Shown: positions 22,891 to 37,486 of the stretch, piece after piece
How the letters are laid out: each line of letters starts with the position of its first letter
How positions within the stretch are numbered: position 1 is the first letter of the stretch
Assembly (NCBI RefSeq): GCF_026151205.1
Contig: NC_087078.1
Location: 9,130,675 to 9,194,674, forward strand
Direction of reading: 5' to 3'
DNA: 64,000 nt
Source of the DNA: Bolinopsis microptera
Taxonomy: Eukaryota > Ctenophora > Tentaculata > Lobata > Bolinopsidae
The notes under the pieces: model-generated
Databases searched by the model: none
Told to the model about the DNA's origin: nothing
What the model saw: the letters and a program-made list of their open reading frames with translations, nothing else
Program-made: the position numbers and the translations under genes

Positions 22891-23779
22891 GTGGGTTGCT
22901 CCTGAGCTCAATTCAGTTACCTAGCAACCTGCTGAGTGCTGAATTAAAACTCTTTACGCATGTCTTTTTGCTGATGTTTTTATTAATAATAAATAGTTTT
23001 CAATTGTGATGAAAATCCGTAAGCCCTTTTTAAATCTGAGATTAGAACCATCCTGATGATTGCATATTTGTAAAAGTGGATCCGAAATGTTTATCACTGT
23101 TATCCTGTTATTGATGATGACCCTCTGCCTGAATTGACAAAGGTAATCACTCTACACTCACCTGCTGTTACTATTTTCTCACCGCCTCCAGTAGGCAGTA
23201 TACCTTATCGGTCCTAATTTGGAGGACTCTATTGAAATACCCACTAATGCTTGCAATTAGGACCGCTCATAAGTTGGCCTGGTCACAAGTTGGCCTGGTC
23301 ACAAGTTGGCCTGGTCACGATTGACGATTTACTCACATTAGGGCTGATATGGTATTCACAATTATACAGAACAATATGGGTACTTTGCGTCATCTGCAGA
23401 TTTAAACGCGTTTTACTATTACTATCATTACACATAACTATCGTCTTATCTCTTTACCTCAGATTTGTAGATTCGTAGTTAGTTCTAAACTGGTATAACT
23501 GTATAATCCCTGGAGTTTTTCAACAATATCTGTGTTGTTAACATTTGTACAGTATTTTGCAGTTTGTCCATGTTGATGTGTCACTCATCTTAAATGCCGA
23601 TGACTTGATATCGTTGGAAAATTACCAAAGTAAAACTCGTGAGTGATCTTAATTTGTGGGTCATGTCTCGTGTGGCATAACCGTTATAACACGTTACTCA
23701 TTCATTGGGTGTCGAATGTTTATTATAATTATTTACGTATATTACAATGTTTAATAACGAGTAGTACTCATCAAGTACA

Positions 23780-23872
23780 TGTATACATTATACCAATGGA
23801 AAGTGGACAATGTATACTGTATAATGTATACTGTATACTGTATAATGTATATTGTATATTGTATACTCTGAC
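23780..23872. repeat. TATACTGTATAATG-type simple repeat
   Basis: AT-rich tandem units of roughly 14 bp lie directly upstream of the ATG of cassette 6. Confidence 0.7.
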
Positions 23873-23878
23873 CCAGAG

Positions 23879-24965
23879 ATGAATGATGAGCCACCTCCTA
23901 CTATCACTGTTAACGGCTATGTTAACAACTCTCTTGAAGTGCTAGATGATACTCAGGACACTACCACTAACTCCTCCTACCATGAGCTGTTTACTACACG
24001 TAGTGAAGCTCACCTTCACGTCATGAGCGACACTGATTCTAATGATGAACACACTGATACGTCCTTTGTAGACAACTTTAAACTGACTCTCAGACAGAAG
24101 ACTAGTGTGGCGGAGGGTTCTGGTGGGATGGGTATGGGTATTATAACTGATGTAATGAGTTTGGGGCGGCAGATTCAGGATTATCCGGACCATTCTGAGA
24201 TTGATATCATCTTAGTTTCCAGGCATGACTTTCACTTTCACTTTCTGTTTATTTTCCTGTAAATCTGAATTAGCAAAAGCAGAAGCTGGACTCTTTTATC
24301 AATTTTAGTTCACTAAATATCTATTATATTAGGTTGACCGAGGTTAATGGTCAGTCACTTTCACTTTCATTTTCATTTTCACTGCTGTCTAGGTGGAATC
24401 TGGAGGATGAGACTCTGGAGAATGAAAGGAACGAGCTCCACAAAAGTCTGAAGTATTACGGTGTACCTAGAGATGAACTAAACAGAAAGTTAAATGCTGG
24501 GGAGTATGTGGAGCCAACTATAAGACTCTCTCATATGAGATCTGGTACTGTTTTTCAGTTGTATTTCTATTATATTTCTGTTAGAAGACATTCAGTAACT
24601 CTGCCAGTTTAGAGGAGTAAAAATGTGATGGAAAAGTTCAAAGAAAAACCAAGATCTTACTAGCCAGATCTTATCTAAGTTCTGACTCTTCAGCCTGCCA
24701 TTAATAAAACATTTACACCTTATAGTATCAGGTTGCCAACCTTTCACTTTCATTTTCGCCTCAACTGATCATTTTCACTTTCACTTTAGTCTCAGGTATG
24801 CAGCTGATAACCTTGGTATCAGCTAGTTTCTGGCGTCTTAGTAATGAAGCTGAGTTTTGTCATATTCATCTCCCACTCGACCTCCTCAAGATAATTCCAG
24901 CTCATCTGATAAAAAAAACTGATGATCTCAGTAATCCTGCACATGTTCAGAGGCTGTTTAGTGGG
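23879..24965 (+). CDS. Anoctamin N-terminal cassette 6
   Basis: The exons are 23879-24222 (ATG, phase 2), 24393-24544 (phase 1) and 24796-24965 (phase 0, donor GTGAGA), 222 codons. The first exon is an acidic, serine/threonine-rich leader ending EIDIILVS, the VLV strand. Its best donor is AG|GCATGA, a GC-AG intron. The GT alternative seven bases earlier would give a different phase and spoil the join. The second exon has ENERNELHKSLKYYGV, the FExNLRxxGL helix. The third has SNEAEFCHIHLPLDLLKIIP then AHLIKKTDDL, like the family's FVKIHxPWDVLxxYAExLxIKMPI. Intron borders carry CTTTCA-rich pyrimidine tracts. No membrane exon follows before the complete gene at 29064. Confidence 0.65.
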
Positions 24966-27900
24966 GTGAGAACACGTGCAGACTGTGAAAATGTGCACGT
25001 GCAATATTCGTCCAGGCTGTGCACGTGCGTTATGTTTTACACGTACAAATTGTTCGTACAATTATCCTGTTTCTGCAACTGTGAATATAATATTTGTATA
25101 GTGCGTGCACTTCTTTCAAGGTAAACATTGAAAGATAATATTTTTGTTTGTATAAAATATTCGTGCTGGAAACTTCACATATTATGATATTATGTAACAT
25201 ATGTATGCATGCTGTTAATTTCACTTATTAACATATACCATACATTATATTAACCTCAAATGTTACAGGAACAAAGTGGTTTCGCTCTGACAGCGAAATA
25301 TCAAATAAACTCTGTAAATGTTCATATTACCATGGCACCGACAGTCGACACATTCGTAATTTTGATTTTATGAAGCTGCTTGCTTAGGCCGCGTGTTTCA
25401 CTTGTATAATTTGCTAAAACTAAAACTTAAAGTTGCGCAATTTTAATTATCACTTCAATACTGTTCTACAGAACACCATCTAAGTGATCAGCATTTATGA
25501 ATTATAAATGAAATTTTGTAAATTTATAAAATTATATAAATTAATCATATCGCAAATGCCACAGTATCTGCATAGCTGCAATATTAAATGGTATTGTAAG
25601 ATACAAATTAAACGGTGTCTCAGCACTCAGCAGTAACATAATATCCGCGAGTAACCGTCACTTCCTCAGCTGTGCAGTTATAGAGTAAAACAGTAATCAA
25701 GTAAAACTACTTAAACTCAATTCTCTGTCTCCCAGATCATTATTGCTGCTGCTAATATTAACCTTTATATTCCAATGTAAGATACTTACAGTTAGTTCTG
25801 CGATATAGACTGATTTGTCACTCCACGATTGATTCGACACCGATGATTTGTCGTATTTTACAAGGGGAGTAAAAGGAGGAGTTACTTTAGTAACTAATAG
25901 TAACCAATAGTAACCAATAGTAACCAATATTAACCACTTCATCGTAAGCATTAAGTTACACGGAAGTAACTTAACTCAATCACTCGCTTGCCTTGAGGCA
26001 ATTGTTTTCTAACGTCTCCCTCCCGGTGTAGTGTGCGTCATATTCACATATTCACATATTATAATGATTCTCACTCGTTCGTGGACGTGTATTTTTATTA
26101 AACAGTATAGCTTTATCGACAGATTCGCAATCGGGACAGTTCGTATTACAGATCAATATGGTTAATATGGTAAATGGTTCCTATGGTTGCAGATCCCCCT
26201 CGCCTCCGTCAGCCAGATTTACACCTAGAAATTACATTAGCTTAAACATTACCTGTCCCCTAGATCCCACTCATTAGTTGAGATTACTAGCTTAAGATCT
26301 GAGGAACATACGTGTAGTGATATTGAGATGTGTTGTGATGTAAGCATGTAGTGAAGTAGTGTAATAGACTATAATAGTGTAAAACTTACGAAGGACCGCT
26401 TTTAATAACACTCATTAGATACCGTTTTTTATTTAGTTTACCATTTTAACAGTATATATGGTTTTTAATAGTATTATATGGTTTATTAATGTTTAGTGTT
26501 GTTAAACAAATGTTAAGTAATATATAACGTATTTTGGTGATTTCCCGATGAACACTCACAGAGAAGGTTACTTCTAATAGTACAATTATTTCCAGTCCAT
26601 TTCCTCTTCTGCCACTTACTTACTTTACGTTACACTTACAATAGTATTTACCGTACTTATCTCCTCTTATTTCTCTCTTATCTTACACGTGTATTTTCTC
26701 TTTACGTGAGTTAGTTTCTGTCGCAGTCCTCTACTTGCTTAGAAGCTATGATTCAGAAGTTCTCAAGGGTGACCAGGAGTTTATATAGAATGGGTTTGCT
26801 AATGTTGCAGAAGAAGTACAGGTTCAGCTTCATTATCTTAATCTTTATTTTAACTTATCAGGTCTATCTCTAAAGCGTGATCGTCTCGGTTTACATATTG
26901 TAGTGAGATAATCTCCAAAGAGAAATGTAAGGTTTTAAAATAAAATCCAGTAAATAAAAGTACCCTATACTTAACTTAACCTCTCCTTCTGACGCTGTTA
27001 GCTAGAACTCTGTATTTTACACAGGATTAGCTGTCTTAACTTGTACCTGTGTCGCACTGTTTACAATTTACATGTACGGGAAACGGTAGAAATTTGCTTG
27101 TACTAACAAAGCCTAAAACTATTTGTAACTAACAGTAATAATGCAAATATGTGTTAGCCCAACAGGTAACCATGACAACCTAGAGACTGGAGGCTGGAGG
27201 GGTTCGTAGTCACCCAGCACAGCTGTGTTTCATTTGTTAACGTTCTAAGAAATCCTATATAATAACGTAAATATATGTATTTAATATTCTTTTGTTAACT
27301 CAGAGAATATAGATGACGTTATACCATACATAATTGAATGTGATGCACATTTCACACCATGTATTATTAGTCATTAGTTATACCGTTACACCTGTGTTTT
27401 ACTCTTAAACCTTTTATAATTGTATTTATTTTTATTTATTCGTTAGAGTCTCCCGAAGTTCCTTCATTTTCCTGACCTCTCGTCAATTTGGCTCAAACTT
27501 TTTCTAATTTCGTCTAATGGAGACTTATGATCTTCCTTACGTCATTACACCAAGCACTACGTAGCCTGGCCTGGTGTAGACGCTTAGGTTACTTTTAGGC
27601 CTCATGTTGACCTTGTTGACTTTAACTCTCTTAAAATACGTTGTAATTTGGTTATGTTGAAATCATAACCATAACTGACAGCGCTCTCCACCTCCAAACC
27701 CTGTCATCACAGTAGCCTTGTTATAAGTAATGATAGGATAGTAATAGTAATACCCTATTCTCTGAATAATATTGCAGTGGTCTCATTCCATGATGAATAA
27801 TGAACAGCAACCACAATGCACATAATACACATGCATAATACATACTACAATCACATCTTCTCGCGTAGACAAGTAGATTAGTAATGATTGTGTAATTAGG

Positions 27901-29063
27901 GTAGCTTCATTCAGCATCCTTTCCAGCAGCATCACGCCGGGTCTTTCAAGGTTCATAGCCTAGTCTGCAGTGGTCCATATTAGCGGTCTAATAGAGACTG
28001 CTAATAGGGACCGCTAATAGGGATTGCAGCAATAATAATTCGCGCAAAGTATCCTGAATTGTTTTCTTTTATTTCTTTTATTTCTCCCCTTTTCTGTATC
28101 ATTAATATTGGGAAGTTTGTTCTCTGGTCCACTTTTCATTAGTTAAGTATCTATACCACAATGTGAGGCTGTGAATATTATAAGCCTTTGTTAAGATGTT
28201 GAGTCACCAAGTTCCTTTGTTAGGTCACCAAGTTGGTGTGTTTGTCCAGTATGGACAATGACACTAAACCACAAGTACACAACCCCACACTAACACTCTA
28301 AACTTAAGCTTTATAAGCTTTACACCCCGCTGTGGTGTCTGTACTGTGTGCGGTTCTGTTGTTATAGATTTAGGTTACTTAACTGGTTGTGCTTCAATCG
28401 TTATCAGCTGTATAAATGCAGTATATCTTGTAAGTGAGAACTTGGTAGTTGGTGGTTCCAGAATCCAGACACTAGGTGGCGAACATGGAACTTAATATTG
28501 ATATTGAGCTGCAATGGAATGCGCTTAATAAACTCGGATGTATCATATTACTGATTTACTGGTTCTATTCTGCTCTGATTTTAGTTTTAACCAGCTCCGG
28601 TCGGTTCAAGTACTCTAGTTCGACAACTAAAGTTCGTCAGAAATCACCTCTGTCGAACTACATAACGTGTCCAACTACAGAACGTGTCGAACTACAGAAC
28701 GTGTCGAGGTACAGAACGTGTCGAACTACTAACTAGGTGTACCGCTTAGATCACAGTTACCTCATTGGATTTGGAATGTAAACACTCCATAATTCGATAA
28801 ATTGCCGAATAAACTGCTGTGTAACCCCTTGTTTATGTTAATCAGATTGCGTTGTGGACAGTGTAGACTGTACATTCTCAGTGATATTACTTTGTATCTC
28901 TATTCGTTATTGGTTGTCATAAGCAGTTTAATTTCCTGTATGATGTACAGACTTTTATATTTTGTATTTGACGTTTTAGTTTATCATTAAGTTGATATCC
29001 AGTGTTATCTTGATTTTACTTTGTTAGATAAGAGTTGAAGTTAAGAAGTAAAGAACCTGTTTT
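24966..29063. other. 4.1 kb without recognised gene
   Basis: AT-rich. TAACCAATAG units occur at about 25888-25935 and GAACTACAGAACGTGTC units at about 28665-28730. Two short frames starting with ATG (26749-26832 and 28482-28733) have no recognisable domain. The second could encode one hydrophobic segment (LGCIILLIYWFYSALILVL), but nothing else supports it. Confidence 0.45.
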
Positions 29064-32000
29064 ATGAGCAGCGAATGTCTACTGCGTGACCCCTCACGCA
29101 ATACACTCGACAATGGCGTCAAGTCGCGTGACCCCTCACGCGTTGCCACGTCGTCCTTTGGTAGTGGTAAATCCTCGCTAACACGTGACAGTACGCGTGA
29201 CAGTGCACGTGGGCGCTACCACTTGGTAACTGACGTGCTTTTTGATGAACTAAGGGGATTAAACGTGTCCTGTAAAACTTCCTCCACTGAAACTGTAGTG
29301 AGGTAGCTAGATACCAATTATGAATTAGACTTACTAATCTGCAATACTATCTGCAATACTATTACTAGTAGTACAGCAAATGTTCTGCAATCATATAATC
29401 AACTGTTGGGCTACCAGAACTAACTAGATACACATTATGAATAAGGTCAGTACTGTAGACTGCTATTACTACTACTAGTACTACTAGTACTATCTGTACT
29501 GCAACAACATAACTTAGGATCCGTATCTCTTCGTAAAACAAACTATTATCATTTATTGTCTTAACATCGTGCAGACGATTTACATATCTTTAAAATGCTT
29601 GTCTTTACATGATATCTGACCTGGTTTAAAAAGTTTAAATGACAATCGGTCTTGTAAAATTGAGTTATTAGATATTCACATGATCAGAACTGTTGCTACA
29701 TTGTCCTGGTTACCAAGTAACGGTTACTGGGGAGGGGGGTTCACCCTGATTTTTTTTGAAACTTGGTTTCGAGATAGCAGTTGACCAACAAACTAGGACA
29801 ACAAATTTGACGGCCAAGTTCTGAAAAATGCACAGCAAATTTTAGAATTTGGCCTTTGGCCGCCAAATTTTTTTAAAGGCCTAACTCAAAATTCCACTAC
29901 AAAACTTAAGATCGAAATGCGATTCTACATCGATTCTGAAAATTTCATGAAAATATAGTGAAAACCTATCGAGATTTATTGTTTGAGCGAAATCAGTTTC
30001 GCAAATATCGCAAACTGACATATGGGCGATTTTGTTCATTTTTTACGATTATTTGAACACAGGATCCACAGTTAGATAGATATTGAGCTGATAATCGTAG
30101 AGAATGTGTAGTTTCGGCTTAACTTTTATATAAAGTTGGTTTCATTCAAAATGTTGATATTTGACCTATTTATGGGCCAAAATTGATCAAATTTGGTTCG
30201 TATGCCCAAATATGGGCATATAGTTTTTAGCTCATAACTCAGTTATTTTTAGTCCAATCTTAATGAAAATTCATACACGAGTTCAGGGGACCAATAGCTA
30301 CAAGTAGAGTACCTAAAATTTAGGTTTTGGGCATGTTGAGGGTATTTGGCTAAATTGGGCCTAATTTGGACCAAATATGGGCGTGGCTGCCCTGCGGGCA
30401 CCGTTTTGTGTTTGGGTCCTGGACCCTCACAAAAAATCAGGGTGAACCCCCTCCCCCCTTAACTACCACCTGGAAAAATAAAGGAGTCTGTTAAATGCTC
30501 GTAAATATTAAATACTTACTTGTCTACCTGTCAGTGCTCCTTTATAAAGATGTCTGCATGCCCGTCTTGTCTCTTATGGTCGTCAATATAACCACCGTAT
30601 AAATGTGATAAGTAACAGTCCTAAATAATGTAACAGGCGCGAGTAAGTTAAACCGGAGGAAAATAAAATGATTTGATTTCTAAATAAGTTAATATCTAAT
30701 GAAATAGCAGAAAAGTAAGATATGATAAATTAACAAAGCTAATTATCCGAGCGAGACCCTCTGTTGCTAGTGACTCTGATGATAGCTCACTGTTAATGAG
30801 TTCTCAAGAGGTAGCCGAGATTTATCTTTAGTCTACAACGTGATCTCCCAGCGTGGAATTGGGAGAAGTTTCTAGAACTACAAATCTTACGTAAGATGAG
30901 TTATTGAGCTTGTAAGGGATTATAACAGAGTCATTTAAATAACATCATATAATTTGTAAACTTATCGTTAGTAAGTTAGAGAGTAAGAGGATTGTTTGTA
31001 CAACAAAGCCATTTTTACCGTCCCAGTCCCTACCACAACCTCAAACTGCGTGCGACGTGACACCACATGTCGTGACGTGACACCACATGATGTGACGTCA
31101 CACCGCCTGATAGTTTAAAAACGCATGGTTCCGAGTAGTCTCAAGTGTTCATTATCCCTCCGTCTAAATAGAGCTCTGTAATTACTATCACTGTAATACT
31201 GTGTGTTCGACTACTTTGTACAAACCCACGTATCTTTTGCCGCTTATCTACTCTCGTTGTGACTTTTATGAAATTGGATACTAGCCGGTCAGTGCTCCTT
31301 CGTCAAGATAACGTGTTAATAACTGAATTTTTTACTGGATTAATATGATTTTCACATTATATCATTTTTGCCAAGCAACAGTATCTATTGACCTAGTAGC
31401 CAAGCTTGACTTTCTAAATGTTAGTTACTAGTAACCTAGTAACGGTATGTTCCTGAATTTTAGTTACTAGTAACCTAGTAACGGTATTTCTCCGGCAGTG
31501 GTGACACAGCAGCGCACTCAGAAGAACCCAAAACCTCTAAACGAAGAAAGGTGCAGTCGAAAAGAGCTCGACAGTACGAGGTTTCCGGTGACCTAGAAAC
31601 AGGGTCCGGTAACCAAGCAACAAGCTCAACTACAGAAGGCAGCTCTAGTCCTGAAAATGAGAATTCTAATTTAAACTTACTGACGTTCCTAAATGGACAG
31701 GAGAGGGAGAACGGAGACAACGAGGACAGCGGGAACAAGGGCGTGAAAAGAGAGAAAAAAAGTGCAGAAAGAGTTCCTAATTGCTACAGAAGGTGGGTTG
31801 CTCCCCCTGATGTAAAGGTAGACGGAGGTACGAATATCTCCCCCTCTCCATCTAGAGTCTCCCTCAATCTCTATCCTCGCCCTCCTTCCTCACCCTCTCC
31901 TGAACACTCCAGAGCTTCGCGGCGGCGGCTCAAACCTCCTCCCTCTCCTCCCTTCCTCCATCCCTCTCCCCCTCTCCACAGTCACCACCTCCACACAGAC

Positions 32001-35000
32001 CGGAGTGTCCAGACCACAGACTCAGCTCTGCACTGTATCCGCTGCTCTCGCCTCCTCTCTCCCCCCTGCAACCCCTTCACTCGGCCTCCCTGCCCTGCGT
32101 TACCACGTGCTGACATTGTGCTGGTTAACAGTACCGCTCATATCACACACAGTGACTCTCTGTTTAGAGGAGAGTTTGAGGATAACCTGATTGAGGAACT
32201 GGGGGCTACTATACAGAAGATTAAGAGTTATGAGAAGGAGTATGTGTACACAGTGATAGGGGGAGGCTGGGAGTGTCTGGTTGAGAGTGCCGTACAGTTC
32301 CACGTGTCCTGTCCTCTTAACGTCACCAGGACTGCTCAACATAGGGTGAGATAGCACGTGCGTGTTGGTTACTAGGGGATCTAGGCAGTAACCATAGTAA
32401 CCACCTAGTTACCACATAGTTACCATTTAGTAACCTGGAATCGGCCAATAGCACGTCACTTTTGGGTCTTATCTCTTAATAAAACAAACAAAAAATTCGA
32501 TCTAAAATTCCCATTTGATTTGCTGTTTGTTTATTGGGTGTGCTGACTGCTGCGTTGTTTATTTCTGTGTTGCTGGTAGCATGGTTTGGGGATCACTAAT
32601 ATTTGTTTGGGGTTTATCTATTTTATCTTGTAAATTAAGGGGCGGTCTTAACTCTGGTGTCTACTATCAATCAAACTATTTTGTTAAGAAATGTTCCTAT
32701 GGTAAAATTTATGAAATCAAAATGAAATAATGTTCGAGACTCATTTTCCTCACTAACCCATTATATTGTAAAGTTTGATTATATCTATTTTACATTGTTA
32801 ACCAGTGTTTCTTTTCAGATAGAGGATGAAGGAGAGGAGGGTATTATTGATAAGATAACGAGCTTCTTCGAGACTGATCAGGAGGTCGACTATATATCAG
32901 CTCCGTTCAGGTAGGCTTGGTTACCATCTAGTTACTTAGTAACCTAGTAACCAATTACACTCTTAGTTACCAGCTCGTAAGCATAATAACTAATATCTGA
33001 TAATTTAGTAACTACTATTTGGTATCCAAGTAATCAATATAAATTAGTAACCAATAATTTCTAACTAATAATTTCTAACAGATGGGACAAAAAGGAGCTG
33101 TTTGCTGGTATCGAGGATCCGGACACTTTCTTCAGATCTTCTCTCCGATCCTTCCTTGTGAGTTACTTAGTAACATAGAACCTTGTTAGTTACATTTTTT
33201 TAATTCAAAATATTATGCTCAACTTTTTGCTAATTCATCTAATAAGAGTTTCATATTTTCAGACTCATCACATTCTGATACGAACTGACGTCAGCAAAAA
33301 GAAGGACACCTCTGATGGAATCAATATCCGAGGTGAGAACCACAAACGTACACACAAACTTACAAACAGACAAACAGACAAATTCACTGAATGGGTGTTC
33401 TTGAAACATACACTTGATACGATAGACAAATTAACAGACTGGAACACAAGAAAATATTATCACAAACTAAGGTGTCAAGGTACATGACATGCTGTGTTTT
33501 TGTTGTGTTATACACGGTATGACGTCACTTGTACGGTATGACGTCACGTCACATCTAAATATTGTATCCTGTGTTCAGCAGGAAATACTCAAACGAAGGG
33601 AGGAATGAATTCTCTTGGTAGGAGACGGATTCTGGCATTTTTTTATGTCTTTAATTTCCTCGAGAATTGGGTCCCTTTTTTTCCGTCTTAGTTTATTAGA
33701 CAGTCTTTTAGTTTCCAAGTGTCTACCGCGAGCTTTTTGTGTAATTTCCGTGTGTGCCGATTTGTGCCGCCCTCTCTGCTGTTCTCGCGTTTGCGCTCAC
33801 CCACTCCTCAGTGGGCTGTTCACTTGACAGAGATACTGTGGCTGACACTCCCAAAATTTTCTCACTACTGCTCAACCAAAAATCATGCAATCAAAATCAC
33901 TATACACTCACAATCATATAATCAAAACACAATGCTTTGAAACATACTTTTTCTGTTTGAGATTTGGATGTAATGTCCTAAATTATATTTCAAATGTTTA
34001 AAAAGATCAGATTAATTTTCTTAACATCTTAGTCTAGCTTTCCACAAAAATATTAGTAACCTAGTAACCAGTACTGGTAACCATAGTAACCAGTACTGGT
34101 AACCATAGTAACATATAAATGTTAACTCTGGAGGTGAGACACCAACAAATCAGTTTCCATTATTGACCAATCGAACCGGGGGTGATGCAACGTCAATTAA
34201 TGTCAGTATTCCATAAAAACCCCAAACTGACATTGACATTAATTGACATTAATTGACATTAATTGACATTAATTGACATTAATTTGTCTTGAAATTTGAG
34301 ATTATCATTATTCGATATATATTCAAGATATTCACGTCTATCATGTAAGTTAGACCGTTTCAAAAAAACAAAGTCCTTGAATAATTATGAGTATGTTCTT
34401 ATCTGTTGATCCTTAGGTTCAAAGACCACCAAAAAAAATTTCAGCTTCCAACTCTTCCATCTTCGGTCCCCACCGGCCACGCCCATATTTTATTGGTTTC
34501 TTATACAGGTAAAATATTTAGAATCGGCTTTTTTAGTATGAAGGAGTAATGTTAGCTGTTTAAGATTCGTTATTCAAATATAAATGTCATTAAGGCATTT
34601 CGTTTAATGTGGGTTCTAAATTCTGATGATGTTGAGAACCACGCCCTTGGATGGCCACGCCCATTTAAGAAAATTAAATTTCGGAAAACCGTATTATTTT
34701 AGTTTTATTGTTTAATGATCTGAATTTTTTCACATTTCCATATGTGATAGTAGTGAATAAATTGATGATATAAACGTTCTAAAGTGCTAAAAATATGGTA
34801 GAACTACATAATCTCTGGTCGAAAAATATCGTGTCAATTAATGTCAGTATTCCAAAATTTTGTAAAACTGACATTGACATTAATTGACATTAATTGACAT
34901 AAATTGACATTAATTGACATTAATTGACATTAATTGACGTTGCATCACCCCCATCGAACCCCAGAATCACTGCCACGTGCCGACCCTCCCCACCAGAATC

Positions 35001-37432
35001 CACATCTGCTGTCATAACTGTTATCTTCTTTATATATTATATATATATAATATATATATTATATATCTTCTTTATATATATCTTTTCTAAAGAGTGCTCT
35101 GTTTGTTTTATCTGCTTTAACTTAAATGTCTTAAAATTTATAGCTTTTAATTATTTTGTTACTTTTTAATCATTTTGTTACCTTGGCAATATAATTACCT
35201 TATTGACCACCATCTAGTAACTTGGTGACTAATACTAGTAACTTATTAACCAGTATTTGTAACTTAGTAATCAGTATTAGGGACCTAGTTACCAGAATTG
35301 GTAACTGAATAACCATTAGCAGTATCCTAGTGACCAGTACTGGTAACTTAGTAACCAGTATTAGTAACCTAGTAACGCCCCAGGTTTGAACTACCTGAAG
35401 CTGAAAGGAGTCTACACTGACGTGTTTATTTTACACGACAGACCCTCTACACTGCACAGAAGAAAGGCTTTCAAAGAAGAGGACGAAGATTCGGTACCTG
35501 ATATTTTACTTGCTAATTAATTAATTAAAGAATTATTTAATTTGAATAATAAAATAATTTGGGTTGCTAATTAATTTAGATTATCAACTGATGATATTCC
35601 TAATTATTTACTAACTCTGTCACTTAATGTACAGTTGCTAACAAAGTATTCATATTCTATTATACTATGTAAATTGTAAGTATTCATCATCTGAGTAGTT
35701 CCATTTAGTGTTACAAGCTCTAAATAACAGATATATTATCATATCAGGAAATAGTAAGTAAAATTACGAACGAAGTAAGTGTTAACAAACCAAAAATACC
35801 AAACTAGTACATAAACACTATACCTACGTACTATACCTACGCTGAAAAAAAGAATGTAAAATACTACGCCCTCCTGCAAAGTAAAACAGAAAATTGAATA
35901 ACACGGAGACTTAAAACTTTCTTTTAAAAAATCTATGCAAATGATGATATCATGTAATATAACGTTCCGGTTCTTACCCAAACAAGTGTTCTGCGGAGTT
36001 TATTAACTTATATTCACACTTGTATGCTTATAATATACTACTGAGCTCCGCCACTACTGGACTGCATGAACAGTATCTTGCTGAATAGTAGCAGCAGTAA
36101 TAGTATCTCCTCATTTAATACGCTCGTGATTTCTTAATCAGAATTACTCTTTTCTTTGATAATGTCGCATCCCTCCTTATTTATTGTTTTCAAAACTATT
36201 CGGTGAAACTTCGTCATGTCGTATACCTCGTGTCGTATACCTCGTGTCGTATACCTCGTGTCGTATACCTCGTGTCGTATACCTCGTGTCGTATACCTCG
36301 TGTCGTATACCTCATGTCGTATACCTCGTTTCGTATACCTCATGTCGTATACCTCGTGTCGTATACCTCGTGTCGTATACTTCATGTCGTATACCTCGTG
36401 TTGTATACCTCATTCCTGTAATAACTAACTTTCTATTTACTAATTAGAAACCACAAACCGGTATTAGTAACCCGGTTACTGGTAACCTAGTAACCAGTAT
36501 TAGCAACTTAGTAACCAGTATTAGTAACTTAGTAACCAGTCAGTAACCTAGCAACTTTGGCAGAAAGTTGTGGACCCCAGAGCTGAGCTATGGAGCAGTT
36601 GGAAACTTTGGTACAAATTCCAACCCCTCTGGAAAATACGGAACTATTTTGGAGAGAAAATAGCTTTTTACTTTGCTTGGATAGGTGAGTGTTATGTTTT
36701 TACAATACATTATACATTGTACATTGTATAACAAGTTTGATAGTTCAGTATTATCAGGAATTTAAAAGTCGTTTTAACGACTTTTAAATACTGGCCAAGC
36801 CTCTTTTTTAGTAACCTTGTAACGACTATACCCCCTCAGAACTTTACATATTGACGCTCATCGTCCCCACTATATTCGGCATCGTCTCTTTTATCTACGG
36901 AATCAGCTACTCAGGAAAAGGTGTCAGCCTAGACGAGGAGAACGTCACAACGGCTCTGTACAACGCGTTTACAATCTTCAATAATCCTCTTACTCCCTGG
37001 TTCTCTCTAGCTCTCTGTATCTGGGGGACTCTCTTTGTGGAACAATGGAAACGGAGGAGGTACTGTTGGGTTATCATTTGTTTTGTTAAATCTTGTAAGA
37101 TCGTTCAAGAATGTAAATTTGGTGGCCTGCATATTTTATCATTAAAGTAAAGGATACATTGAATTGAAGTATCACCCCAATGAATATAGTAACCATAGTA
37201 ACTATAATAATTAATAACCAGCAACCATAGTAGTAACCCATTTAACTATAATAACCAGTTACCATAGTAGTAACCTTAGTAACTTCTCCTTAGTAACTCC
37301 CTCAAGTACGAGTGGGATGTGAGCAACTTTGAACAACTTGAACCAGACAGACCACAATTCTACGGTAAGTTTTAATTCTCAATTGTTACTATGTAGTTAT
37401 GTAAGATGTTTAATTGTCATTTATCTGCCCCG

Positions 37433-37486
<54 letters not shown>

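Noticed and set aside
34924..35169. 81-codon frame spanning the transposon end
   Set aside because: It crosses the transposon boundary and an AT-rich simple repeat, and lies inside an anoctamin intron.
36134..36447. Four overlapping frames with repeated [14 protein letters not shown] or [13 protein letters not shown]
   Set aside because: They translate a 14-bp minisatellite inside an anoctamin intron.
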